From contig NZ_JARKNA010000015.1 in NCBI RefSeq assembly GCF_029360765.1, positions 62,001 through 126,000 on the forward strand: 64,000 bases of DNA. Reading direction: 5' to 3'. Shown piece by piece: positions 1 through 7,873 of the stretch. Position 1 is the stretch's first letter, and each line of letters begins with the position of its first letter. The position numbers and the translations under genes are program-made. Source of the DNA: Terrimonas pollutisoli. Its GTDB lineage: Bacteria > Bacteroidota > Bacteroidia > Chitinophagales > Chitinophagaceae. Below the pieces are notes generated by a model, which made no database searches, was not told the origin of the DNA, and was given only the letters and a program-made list of their open reading frames with translations.

Positions 1-140
1 GTACCGGCATTCAGATCATTATTGGAGGGTTGCAGTGCAGGCGCATCATCTGTTCTTCCTTCCACATGTTTATTACAGGCAATAACAATAGTTGCTATTA
101 CGGCCAATATAATTATTGAACAAAAAAATGACTTATTCAT
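1..140 (-). CDS. Lipoprotein N-terminus, partial (runs off the left edge)
   Basis: Reading the minus strand from the ATG at 138-140 gives 46 open codons up to the window edge: a short basic start, a hydrophobic stretch and a lipobox ending V-I-A-C at about residue 21, followed by NKHVEGRTDD and later PSNNDLNAGT. This is a lipoprotein signal, so the product is probably tethered to a membrane. The start lies one base after the stop of the barrel gene at 142, so the two are probably translationally coupled. The segment after the Cys resembles the beginning of PAP2/haloperoxidase-like lipoproteins of Bacteroidota, which would match the haloperoxidase-like gene at 3632-5005. That assignment rests on memory of the family and on about 25 residues only. 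Confidence 0.6.
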   Translation of the reverse strand, partial: MNKSFFCSIIILAVIATIVIACNKHVEGRTDDAPALQPSNNDLNAG

Positions 141-141
141 A

Positions 142-1098
142 TCAATTCGTTTTTGCAGGTTGATCAGATGATTTTGTTTTTTTGCTCAGATCAAACACAT
201 AAAAGAAAGAGCCATACACAGTAGTTGACTGACCTACATTTCTGCCTTTGATAGTGTACATGCCGCCGGCAACTATTGACAACTGGGGCAATGGCGGAAG
301 AACATATTTTAGATTCACGCCAGCCTGCGTGGCATCCATATTATTGCTTGGAAAAGGCATGTTATTGCGGGTAATATCGAAGCCACCCAATGTATTCCAG
401 ATATTGAGCACTCCTTCTGCTATCAACCTGTGATTACGAAATCCTGCCCGAATATTATAATTGGCGGCGTTGGGCATCTCCACTTCATTGCTATAATGCA
501 TTTCAGTAGTATAGTAAGCGTCCCGGTCTATTTTTATATTGTCACGCAATACATAGGTTGCCGAGCCTGTGACGAAAAGATTGCTCCACTCGTAATCTGC
601 CATCACTCTTGCCGAAGCAGTTTTGCTGCGAAGACCAATTGACATCGGAAGAAAATCGGCCACATAATCAGATAAGGGAAAAGAAACACCTGCTATTCCG
701 AATAAAGAAAGTTTGCCTGGTCCAATATTTTTTTGAAAGGGCCGCCATTTCAGAAACAAACTCAGGTCCTGGATACCATCCATGCCATGCAGCGTACCCG
801 CCGATGCTTTTGTTTTTACATAAGGTGCGCTGAACAATGCATTCAGTTTCCGGGTAATGCCATAGTTACCCATGATACTGTACATCTGAGTTGTAACCTT
901 TCCGATATTCAGGTTTTCTCTTTTCAATGTTCCTTCCCAATAATCTTTCCAGCTACTATAGCTGTACATAGGACCCACACAGAGAGCATTTTTTTCCATC
1001 ATGATGGCGTCTATGTCTGTTTGGGCAGTTACAATAAATGAAGACAGGACGAAGAAGCCTGCGAATGAGGCTCTCATTCCCTTGAATAAGATTTTCAT
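142..1098 (-). CDS. Outer-membrane beta-barrel protein (MetA-degradation/transporter-like)
   Basis: The 318-residue product begins with a Sec signal peptide (hydrophobic segment to about residue 25, ending VTAQ). It continues with alternating aromatic/polar strands and barrel-type segments such as GITRKLNALFSAPYVKT and GIQDLSLFLKWRPF. That pattern, with a predicted 'ISLP-YV ... GL-D' core, is typical of the Phenol_MetA_deg-like outer-membrane proteins often annotated simply as 'transporter'. No ligand or enzymatic motif is visible. It is the third barrel gene in a same-strand run with the two at 1215-3625 but is clearly more diverged from them. The next gene starts one base after its stop. 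A 15-bp-arm hairpin lies between it and the upstream gene, so expression may be uncoupled from that gene. Confidence 0.6.
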   Translation of the reverse strand: MKILFKGMRASFAGFFVLSSFIVTAQTDIDAIMMEKNALCVGPMYSYSSWKDYWEGTLKRENLNIGKVTTQMYSIMGNYGITRKLNALFSAPYVKTKASAGTLHGMDGIQDLSLFLKWRPFQKNIGPGKLSLFGIAGVSFPLSDYVADFLPMSIGLRSKTASARVMADYEWSNLFVTGSATYVLRDNIKIDRDAYYTTEMHYSNEVEMPNAANYNIRAGFRNHRLIAEGVLNIWNTLGGFDITRNNMPFPSNNMDATQAGVNLKYVLPPLPQLSIVAGGMYTIKGRNVGQSTTVYGSFFYVFDLSKKTKSSDQPAKTN

Positions 1099-1135
1099 GA
1101 TTAAAACAGTTTTTGATAATAGAACCCCTGCAATG

Positions 1136-1185
1136 GATTCTTTGTGTTATCCTACCATCGAAGCAGCAGAATAACACAAAGAATC
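1136..1185. other. Strong intergenic hairpin (15-bp perfect arms)
   Basis: Arms GATTCTTTGTGTTAT (1136-1150) and ATAACACAAAGAATC (1171-1185) are exactly complementary around a 20-nt loop. The structure fills most of the gap between two same-strand barrel genes. Neither side carries a clear U-run, so it is not a textbook terminator. An mRNA-stability element, a processing site or a miniature element are all possible. Confidence 0.6.
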
Positions 1186-1214
1186 AAATGGTCAATTCAA
1201 ACCTCGTTGATAAT

Positions 1215-2333
1215 TTAAAGCCTTATAGAAAATCCGGCATTGATCAGGTAATCGGCAAAAGCAGCATCACCTTGTCTTTTAACACCATCATCAATGGTTC
1301 TTAATTTGTCCGAATAGCTTTGCGTACGATTGCGGCTTATAGCTACCGGCACTGATACATAAAAGTTTCCTTTTTTTGTGGTATATGAAATAGTAGGTTC
1401 TATTGAAGTAACGATACCTGGCCGGCGAAAACCTCTGTCTCCTCCAAACAAATCACTTGAAGGAATAGCTTCAGTACGGATGCCGGCTGATAAGTTGAAT
1501 TTGTCTAACATAAAGTTCACACCTCCTCTTGCCATATACTGATCAGGCACACTCATAACAGAAGTAAAATATTTTTGATTGGTAGCTGATACCGCGCCAC
1601 CTCTTGCTGTAGAGGTCCCATTTGTTTCTCTCGGATTGATGAGATAATAAAAATTGCCATACACTCCAAAGCCAAAATCGCCGTTGTGAATGATATTATA
1701 AAAACCATTCAGCTCAACAGTAAACCCTGTGCCTCCATCGCCTAATTGTATAGATTGATCTACGGGCCCCAATACTGCACTATCTGCCTCCGTTGATGAC
1801 AACTTATGAAAATAATCCTGGTATTTATAATCCCCTGTTGGCAATTTAATACCAAGTCCTGCCTGAATGTTTGCATTAGGAGAATTGACAGGATTTAATA
1901 ACCAGCGATACGCTGCTATGCGGATGTCACCAATGCCAAAAGACTCCGTTTTTCTTCTTGCTCCCTGCTTGGCACTGTTATTATTACCATAGTGTTCATA
2001 CATAGATGAACGTACATTGGAAATAAGCGGCAGGTTGAATGCTACCGACCAACGATTGCTTAAAGCTTTGGTAAATGTAAGATCCCAGTTGAGTGAATAA
2101 TTAATAACTTCTGTACCGTTTTCTACTCTCTCATGTTGTTCTTCCTTACCCACGAAATGTTTATATGATCTGAAATAACGGGTATTGAAATTGAACTGCC
2201 ATCCTTTAGCTTCACCGGGCTTGCCTAATGTGCAGGTAGTACCATTGCTGCGAATAGCCACGCAGCCTTGTGCGTTAGATTTTAATTGTACAAAAAGAAA
2301 TGCGATAAAAAGAATTATATAAAAGCGTTTCAT
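1215..2333 (-). CDS. Outer-membrane barrel protein, tandem paralogue 2
   Basis: The 372-residue product has a Sec signal peptide (MKRFYIILFIAFLFV..., cleavage near SNAQ at 20-22). It is a close paralogue of the next gene upstream. Both start MKR-(F/L)-YI, both have QGCVA(I/V)R directly after the signal peptide, and both share the segments RYF.S..HFVG.EEQH, GLGIKLPTG, DQSIQ.GDGG and RRPG.V..IE. The barrel layout (NLPLIS..., GIGDIRIAAYRWL) matches Phenol_MetA_deg/transporter-like outer-membrane proteins. The cysteine right after cleavage is conserved in both copies, but the Q-G-C context is not a clean lipobox. The ligand is unknown. The gene follows the 2405 gene in the same direction, with a hairpin in the gap. 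Confidence 0.6.
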   Translation of the reverse strand: MKRFYIILFIAFLFVQLKSNAQGCVAIRSNGTTCTLGKPGEAKGWQFNFNTRYFRSYKHFVGKEEQHERVENGTEVINYSLNWDLTFTKALSNRWSVAFNLPLISNVRSSMYEHYGNNNSAKQGARRKTESFGIGDIRIAAYRWLLNPVNSPNANIQAGLGIKLPTGDYKYQDYFHKLSSTEADSAVLGPVDQSIQLGDGGTGFTVELNGFYNIIHNGDFGFGVYGNFYYLINPRETNGTSTARGGAVSATNQKYFTSVMSVPDQYMARGGVNFMLDKFNLSAGIRTEAIPSSDLFGGDRGFRRPGIVTSIEPTISYTTKKGNFYVSVPVAISRNRTQSYSDKLRTIDDGVKRQGDAAFADYLINAGFSIRL

Positions 2334-2356
2334 AAATATTTTTTTGGGTTTGTTCG

Positions 2357-2379
2357 CCCTTCGCTTTAACTACGAAGGG
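2357..2379. other. Intercistronic hairpin
   Basis: CCCTTCG (2357-2363) pairs with CGAAGGG (2373-2379) between the two tandem barrel genes. On the plus strand it is followed by an AT-rich run with TTTTTT. On the minus strand, the direction of the flanking genes, the tail is less U-rich. It could be a weak terminator or an mRNA-stability hairpin. Confidence 0.45.
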
Positions 2380-2404
2380 TTAATTATTTTTTCTTCGCCC
2401 GGAA

Positions 2405-3625
2405 TTAGTGAGAAAGTAATTGAGTTCTTTTTTGTTTTTTGGGCATCCTGTAAGAATAGCTAAGGTTAATTGAGTAATCAGCAAAAGCCGCATCACCCTG
2501 TACATGTGTTAGCTGAGTTTTATCGGCAATAACTGAGTTTTGTAAATTTTGTCTTGCTATATCGGCAGCGCTTTGAATACGGTTTCTTACAATATTGTAT
2601 GGCACAAATAAGCTGAAACTATGCTGCTTGGTAGTATAAGATACGCCGGATTCTATAGCAACTACATAACCCGGGCGGCGGTAAGCTGCCTGACCGCCCA
2701 ATGCATCATAAGCGGGGATGCCTTCTACTCTTCCAGCCAGCGACAAGGTCAGGTTTCTTGATTTCAATATCGAAGTCATTAAGCCGGCACGTCCGAAATA
2801 TTGATCCGGACAAGCATAAACGTTATAACCCGTTAATGTTCCAAGAACATTCCCGTCTTTGTCTTTGACAACGGTTGGCTCAGATTTAAATGTACCATTA
2901 GATTCTTTTGGATTAAACAAGTAATAGCCATTAGCAAAAGCATAAATGCCTCTGTATACCTGAGCGAAGCCCTGCATCTCTAATGAAAATCCAAGTCCTC
3001 CGTCACCGGGTTGAATGGCCTGGTCCATCATAGTGTAACGATACGTTCCATTCGATTGAGGGGCCTGATCTACTTCAGAATGACTTCCGGTTGGCAATTT
3101 TATTCCTATACCTACATTTAAGTTGCCTTTATGGGCTTTAACAGGATCAAACAACCAGTAATTAGTTCCTATGCGTATATCTCCCAATCCTTTTGCATAA
3201 ACACTGTAACGAAAGGTGTCTACCACTGGTGCCGTCTGACGCAAAACCTGAGACCTTTCATTGTGAACATAAGGAATTGAAAGATATAATTGCAGGCGAT
3301 CGGTTAATCCATAATTTAAATTTAAATCCAATGAGTGAGAATAAATATTTACAGCATTGCCACGGTCAACTCCATCCGTTCCTAATCCGCCACGAGTGTT
3401 TTGCCGGTGCTTTTGTTCTTCTCTACCCACAAAATGTCTCCAGGAGTGGAAATAACGATAATTGGCGCCGATTTGGAAATCGCCTTTGGAAAGATTATAT
3501 GAATTTGTTGATGAACACAGGGTATTAACACCGCCCATTTGACGGACTGCTACGCAGCCTTGTGCGGTTGCTTTTTGCTGAATAAAAAGAGTTGCTATGA
3601 TTATAACTATATATAAGCGTTTCAT
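2405..3625 (-). CDS. Outer-membrane barrel protein, tandem paralogue 1
   Basis: The 406-residue product has a Sec signal peptide ending TATAQ, followed by GCVAVRQMGG, the same post-cleavage motif as the neighbouring paralogue. Barrel signatures include GLTDRLQLYLSIPYVHNERS and GLGDIRIGTNYWLF followed by NVGIGIKLPTG, typical of the outer-membrane 'transporter' family. It is about 35 residues longer than its paralogue, largely from loop insertions and a basic C-terminal tail (PKKQKRTQLLSH). The gene begins 6 bp after the stop of the haloperoxidase-like gene, so the two are very likely co-transcribed. That pairing of a PAP2/haloperoxidase-like lipoprotein with a barrel protein appears to recur at the left edge. 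The substrate is unknown. Confidence 0.6.
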   Translation of the reverse strand: MKRLYIVIIIATLFIQQKATAQGCVAVRQMGGVNTLCSSTNSYNLSKGDFQIGANYRYFHSWRHFVGREEQKHRQNTRGGLGTDGVDRGNAVNIYSHSLDLNLNYGLTDRLQLYLSIPYVHNERSQVLRQTAPVVDTFRYSVYAKGLGDIRIGTNYWLFDPVKAHKGNLNVGIGIKLPTGSHSEVDQAPQSNGTYRYTMMDQAIQPGDGGLGFSLEMQGFAQVYRGIYAFANGYYLFNPKESNGTFKSEPTVVKDKDGNVLGTLTGYNVYACPDQYFGRAGLMTSILKSRNLTLSLAGRVEGIPAYDALGGQAAYRRPGYVVAIESGVSYTTKQHSFSLFVPYNIVRNRIQSAADIARQNLQNSVIADKTQLTHVQGDAAFADYSINLSYSYRMPKKQKRTQLLSH

Positions 3626-3631
3626 AAAAAG

Positions 3632-5005
3632 TTAGTTGTTGTTTGTAAGTTGATTTTCTTTTTTGAGTTTCAATCGTTGAATAATAAAGTCACCCAGTTT
3701 GCGACCCGCAACATTGCCCTGCTCGTTATCGAAGCGATAGTGAATACCGCCATACAATCTGGACATAGCTGCTTCCTTTGCCGCTTCACGGAATGAGACA
3801 ATACGCCTGCTTTCTATCCCAAACTCCAATGACGAGGTGTCGGTAAAAGAAAGCTTATCGCCAAACCAGTCTGTCATTACTTCGGCCGCTGCCGCCGAAA
3901 TAGTAGCATGACCACTGGTGTAGGAAGGAAACGGAGGCGTCTGAATATAGGGCCGCCATTCTTCATCCAAATATTTATTGATAGCTGTTTCGGGCCGCAC
4001 ATAATTACTTCTGAATTTTTCATCCCAGCAACTGATAAATGCATCAAATAAGGCGACGGATGTTTCAGTATAGGCAGCTACCGTAGTCGCAAAATCAGCT
4101 TTTGATTCTTTGGCTGCGATACCCACAATGTTCATCCAGTGACCGGCGGGTGAAAATTTCTTAGTAGCAAACATGACGTGCCCGCTTACATTTAACTTAA
4201 ACGGATTGTCGTCCCAGAAATCAGCTATGTGTTTTTGTTCTTCTGTCAGGCTATCCCCGATATTTTTTACCTCGTTCAAATATTTCAGGTATTCGCTGTT
4301 CTTATCCTTAATATTAAATAATGGCGGGCGGGGAGGCATGAACTGTGAACAGGAATCAAGCGTAAGGCACCGGATTGAATTCCATTTTGGTTCCACGGCC
4401 TGTGCATACATCGGTGGTGTTGGAATCCAGCGGCCTTCCTCATCTTTCACTGTATATTTTTCTGCACTTCTTGTTTGAGCGTAATTATCCCCTTTGCTCC
4501 ATTTTAATACAACAGCAACAACAGTATCAGAAAAAGCAATGGTATTTTTCAAAATTTCAGAGGTCATCCCAGCCTTTCTTGCCTTTTCCTTTAGCTCATC
4601 ATAATAGCCCATCATACTGCCTTCCGGGAAGGTAACAGCGTTGCCTACCTTACAGAATGAGAATAGTGACGCCAGTGAAAAGTCTATTTCTTTTCCTGCT
4701 TCAGGCTTTGGCATAGCCGGTAAATGTTTTACCTGGCCGGATAAACTTTGAAATTTACTATTACCTGCCGCCATTGTTTCATAGGCCGCTATATTGGCGT
4801 ACGCATAATTCCTTGTGGCGATCATTGGCGGAAAATTATTTTCCAGCACCACATCATTTAGCTTCTTAACTGTTCTAGAATACAACAGCGGATCCTCTGT
4901 AAATTTTTTGTAATCGCCTGCCTTTTCTTTACACGACGAAAGAACAACGATGCCCAGCAGGGCAACCCCTAAAATATTTTTCACGACGATAATTTGAATG
5001 AACAC
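3632..5005 (-). CDS. Vanadium-dependent haloperoxidase / PAP2-like lipoprotein
   Basis: The 457-residue product carries a lipoprotein signal (GIVVLSSC, Cys25). The C-terminal half holds the PAP2/haloperoxidase phosphate- or vanadate-binding site: a basic segment around K330 and R337 (NYVRPETAI), PSYTSGH at 360-366, and SRLYGGIHYRFD at 415-426 with R416 and H422. The family binds vanadate or phosphate in this pocket and is usually annotated as vanadium-dependent haloperoxidase in Bacteroidota; true halide oxidation cannot be read from sequence. The start is GTG at 5005, chosen because GGAAGAA lies just upstream. A second GTG at 4984 would give a shorter signal peptide. Barrel proteins follow immediately downstream. 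Membrane-anchored, probably periplasmic or surface. Confidence 0.75.
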   Translation of the reverse strand: MFIQIIVVKNILGVALLGIVVLSSCKEKAGDYKKFTEDPLLYSRTVKKLNDVVLENNFPPMIATRNYAYANIAAYETMAAGNSKFQSLSGQVKHLPAMPKPEAGKEIDFSLASLFSFCKVGNAVTFPEGSMMGYYDELKEKARKAGMTSEILKNTIAFSDTVVAVVLKWSKGDNYAQTRSAEKYTVKDEEGRWIPTPPMYAQAVEPKWNSIRCLTLDSCSQFMPPRPPLFNIKDKNSEYLKYLNEVKNIGDSLTEEQKHIADFWDDNPFKLNVSGHVMFATKKFSPAGHWMNIVGIAAKESKADFATTVAAYTETSVALFDAFISCWDEKFRSNYVRPETAINKYLDEEWRPYIQTPPFPSYTSGHATISAAAAEVMTDWFGDKLSFTDTSSLEFGIESRRIVSFREAAKEAAMSRLYGGIHYRFDNEQGNVAGRKLGDFIIQRLKLKKENQLTNNN

Positions 5006-5012
5006 AATCGTT

Positions 5013-5032
5013 CTTCCGGGAAAAGCCGGAAG
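5013..5032 (-). promoter_or_regulatory. Hairpin covering the ribosome-binding site of the haloperoxidase-like gene
   Basis: CTTCCGG (5026-5032 on the minus strand reading) pairs with CCGGAAG (5013-5019) around a 6-nt loop. The 3' arm contains the GGAAG that precedes the GTG start at 5005, so the folded RNA would hide the ribosome-binding site. Confidence 0.4.
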
Positions 5033-5040
5033 AAATAACC

Positions 5041-5616
5041 TTAACTAAAAGAGAGAGATTTTTTGTTTTCCGGTGGTTGGCCGGGTGTAGCCTGACAGAT
5101 ATTATACAGGAAGGTAGAGTTCTGAGTGAATTGCTTTTTAATCAGGTGAGAAAAAATATCAATAGTGAAATTTGTTTCCTGGCCGTCATATTCACTCCAG
5201 AAATTTTTAGCCAGGTTGGTAGAATTATTTTGTTTTTTTCCGGGCTGGTCCTGGTCGAGACCGTTAGCCATTTTAAAAAAATCATTACCGGCCGCTTTTA
5301 TCTTTTGCTTGGAGTCGTTGGGAATACATTTCAATACCAGGAAGCCATTCTCTACTTTACGCTTTACATAGGTGTAATATTTTCCATCCACCTCCATTTC
5401 ACCATAATGCCTTTCAAAGTCTGACTGATCATTTTGATAGGGAACATTCAAAGCAACACGAACCTCTATTAATTGAGATTCATCGTAATCGTTATTGTCC
5501 AATTGGACCTCTAATTGCTTGTCCGCATCTTTGGCTAACATATTTGTAACAATACGATAGCCATACCAATTAAAAAAGAGGATGACTATTAATAATATAG
5601 CGGCAAGTTTCTTCAA
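5041..5616 (-). CDS. Small membrane-anchored protein of unknown function
   Basis: I do not recognise this 191-residue protein. It starts with one hydrophobic segment (about residues 3-20, KLAAILLIVILFFNWYGYRI), which may be an uncleaved anchor or signal. A hydrophilic, probably extracytoplasmic domain follows, rich in D, E, N and K, with EVRVALNVPYQ, GEMEVDGKYYTYVKRKV and a C-terminal Q/N/S-rich tail. No catalytic motif is obvious. It is the first gene of the run leading into the haloperoxidase-like lipoprotein, 35 bp upstream, so a role linked to that system is an inference from position only. A 60-bp decayed GH65 tail and a repeat lie upstream of it. Confidence 0.5.
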   Translation of the reverse strand: MKKLAAILLIVILFFNWYGYRIVTNMLAKDADKQLEVQLDNNDYDESQLIEVRVALNVPYQNDQSDFERHYGEMEVDGKYYTYVKRKVENGFLVLKCIPNDSKQKIKAAGNDFFKMANGLDQDQPGKKQNNSTNLAKNFWSEYDGQETNFTIDIFSHLIKKQFTQNSTFLYNICQATPGQPPENKKSLSFS

Positions 5617-5675
5617 AACAGTATAGTAGGCTACAATTTAAGACAATTTATGAATTGTAACAGCTGCTCCCGAAT

Positions 5676-5735
5676 TTATTTCACCGTAAAGGTTTTCTTG
5701 TCCATGCCAATCCCGGTCAAAGTCAGAGATTGGCC
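5676..5735 (-). pseudogene. Decayed 3' end of a second GH65 gene
   Basis: Translating the minus strand gives GQSLTLTGIGMDKKTFTVK followed by TAA (5676-5678). The end of the intact GH65 gene 25 bp away reads KSLTLKGIGPERKTYTVK. About two thirds of residues are identical, and the differences are conservative or synonymous, so this is the tail of a diverged, once functional paralogue and not a recent copy. Nothing else of that gene is left. The upstream boundary coincides with a palindromic repeat. Confidence 0.75.
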
Positions 5736-5756
5736 CCATCCCCTGAAGGGGAATTT
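5733..5756. repeat. Dispersed palindromic element, copy 1 (short)
   Basis: It begins GGCCCCATCC and contains CCCCTGAAGGGG. The GGCCCCATCC end is shared with the copy at 51398-51455. It sits exactly between the GH65 stop codon and the decayed GH65 tail. Confidence 0.55.
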
Positions 5757-5760
5757 GAAA

Positions 5761-7788
5761 TCATTTTACTGTGTAAGTTTTCCTTTCCGGACCAATTCCT
5801 TTTAAAGTCAGGGATTTCCAGCTATGCGGTAAAACAGACTTAAGCTGGATGATACCTCTAGATGTTATTTCCAGCCCGCCAAAACCCATCAATACGCTTT
5901 GTAAAATACCGCCGGCGCCGGTAGCAAAATAAGGGTTGGTACCGCCTTTAGTTTCAGCTATTACGCGGAAAGGAGGGTTTAGGTTAGGCAGGTAAGCATC
6001 CTTAAACCAATGCCAGGCTTTTTCTTTGTCGCCCAGTCTTGCATATAGTAGTGTAAAAATCGCCTGGGTCATCGCCGGCGTTCCTTCATTTGGTACTCTT
6101 GACTCATAGTACTCCAGGTCCTTTTTTATTTGGGATGCCGTACTCACCTCTTTTAACGGATAAGCCAACAGATTGACATCGGCCTGTTTTATTCCCTCTC
6201 CATTGTAGGAAGCATGTTCTCTTGTGACGCCATTATCCATTTTTAAAACAGGAATATTATTGGCCACATGTATCCAATCGGCATTTGCCTGTAAACCCAA
6301 AAGTTTTGCTGCTTCCGTAGCAAATTGCAGGTTGGCCTTAGCCGCTGCATTGGAAAAGGCGTTATTGTCGACATTCTCCGCCCATTCGTCTGCTGCAACT
6401 ACATTCTTGATATCGTAGTGTCCCGGTCCATTTCTTTCTACACGGCTTGCCCAAAAATCAGCAGTAGCAGACAAAATTGGCCATCCTTTTTCCCGCAACC
6501 AGTTTTTGTCTTGTGTGACACAATAGTAATTCCAGGCCGCAATAGCCACGCAGGCAGTTATATGGTGTTCAAATGGTCCGCTTAGTGCCCACACCGGTGT
6601 TTCTTCTACCCCGGTTTCGGCACTCTCCCAGGGATACATGGCTCCTTTATATCCTTTACTAAAAGCGTTGCGGCGGGCAGCTTCCAATCGTTGAAACCTA
6701 TATTCTACCATACTTTTTGCTATCTCTGGATGAAGCACCAGCATAGCGGGATACATCCAAAGATCAGTGTCCCAGAATACATGTCCATTGTAGCCCAGTC
6801 CACTTAATCCCATAGGCGATGGAGAAAGTGCCGTTCCTTCCCGTGAAAATGAATAAAGATGATAAAGCATACTGTGTATATCCTGCTGACTCTGCGGATC
6901 ACCATCAATGATGATGTCGCTTTTCCATAGTTCTGTCCATGCTTTGGTATGAAAATTTATCAATCGTTCCCTCCCTTCCAGTTTCGCAAATATGGTGGCC
7001 CGTTCCGCTTCGTTCAACGGATCATCGTGATGAGCCGAAGTGATAGATGATCCCGCAATAGTAAAGCGGTATGTTTCGCCCGCCTTGATCTTTTTGCCAA
7101 ACTTCATCAGGTGCATATTGTTATCCCACATTTCGTGTATCACCCGGGGCTCTTCACCGTGTTTCTCATTAAATAAAAAAGTATTGCTGGCACACATCAA
7201 CAATTTTCCGGTGGGGCTTTTAGCCGAGGATGTCAACAGGCTGATTACAACATGGGGTCTGTCTATTTCATTGTAATAATTCTGCACATCCTTTAATGCA
7301 TCAGGAGCTTCCATCACACTGGCCCCGGTAATGGCGATATCTTTTTTGGCTACGACACTTATGTCCATCAAAACTGTGTAGGGTAAATGCCGTAGTGAAT
7401 AATAAGTGTAGGAGACTGATGCCTTATCGGCGTAATCAAACTGTGTTGTAAAATCGGCCCTTTGCATGTCCAGCTCTTGTTTCATATTTGTAGCGTCCTT
7501 ACTACCGATTCTTTTTCCATCCACCTCCAGGTACATATTTAACAGGTTAAAACTTTTGAGAAAATTACTTACCCTGCCTCGCCCATACAGGTCGTAGGCT
7601 CCTGCCAGCACTACTTCTTTTACTTTAAATGGTTCGGGTGATGAGACGATGCCGATCATTCCGTTGGCTACCGTAATTCCATAGTAATTATTGGGGTCAA
7701 TTGTGGCTGCGCTAATCTTCCAGGGATCCTGGGCTTGCGAACTATAAACAAATAAGGACAGGCAAAAAGTAAAAATGGACTTCCACAT
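5761..7788 (-). CDS. Secreted GH65 alpha-glycosidase, kojibiose-hydrolase-like
   Basis: The 675-residue product has a Sec signal peptide ending SSQAQ (16-20). It is full length for GH65: N-terminal beta-sandwich, then an (alpha/alpha)6 barrel with GYNGHVFWDTDLWMYPA (332-348), KGAMYPWESAETG (381-393) and AADEWAENVDNN (465-476). Glu468 sits at the family's general-acid position. The phosphorylase phosphate-binding motif near the C-terminus is replaced by VIAETKGGTNPYFATGAGG, which offers Glu612. In the characterised kojibiose hydrolase of Flavobacterium johnsoniae the acid and base are, as I recall, Glu472 and Glu616, so both fit with a constant offset of 4. I infer an inverting alpha-1,2-glucosidase in the periplasm, not a phosphorylase. 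The gene stands alone between a decayed paralogue tail and a divergent gene. Substrate is inferred. Confidence 0.85.
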   Translation of the reverse strand: MWKSIFTFCLSLFVYSSQAQDPWKISAATIDPNNYYGITVANGMIGIVSSPEPFKVKEVVLAGAYDLYGRGRVSNFLKSFNLLNMYLEVDGKRIGSKDATNMKQELDMQRADFTTQFDYADKASVSYTYYSLRHLPYTVLMDISVVAKKDIAITGASVMEAPDALKDVQNYYNEIDRPHVVISLLTSSAKSPTGKLLMCASNTFLFNEKHGEEPRVIHEMWDNNMHLMKFGKKIKAGETYRFTIAGSSITSAHHDDPLNEAERATIFAKLEGRERLINFHTKAWTELWKSDIIIDGDPQSQQDIHSMLYHLYSFSREGTALSPSPMGLSGLGYNGHVFWDTDLWMYPAMLVLHPEIAKSMVEYRFQRLEAARRNAFSKGYKGAMYPWESAETGVEETPVWALSGPFEHHITACVAIAAWNYYCVTQDKNWLREKGWPILSATADFWASRVERNGPGHYDIKNVVAADEWAENVDNNAFSNAAAKANLQFATEAAKLLGLQANADWIHVANNIPVLKMDNGVTREHASYNGEGIKQADVNLLAYPLKEVSTASQIKKDLEYYESRVPNEGTPAMTQAIFTLLYARLGDKEKAWHWFKDAYLPNLNPPFRVIAETKGGTNPYFATGAGGILQSVLMGFGGLEITSRGIIQLKSVLPHSWKSLTLKGIGPERKTYTVK

Positions 7789-7873
7789 GGCAAATCTTGT
7801 TTTGGTGAAATTATATGAGTGAATTTAGTTTTATTTGCGCATTCATTTATTCATCAACAGAAAGTTTCCTGAT

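Noticed and set aside
5761..7788. GH65 phosphorylase (maltose, trehalose or kojibiose phosphorylase)
   Set aside because: The enzyme has a signal peptide and an altered phosphate-binding loop with a candidate catalytic base, which fits a hydrolase.
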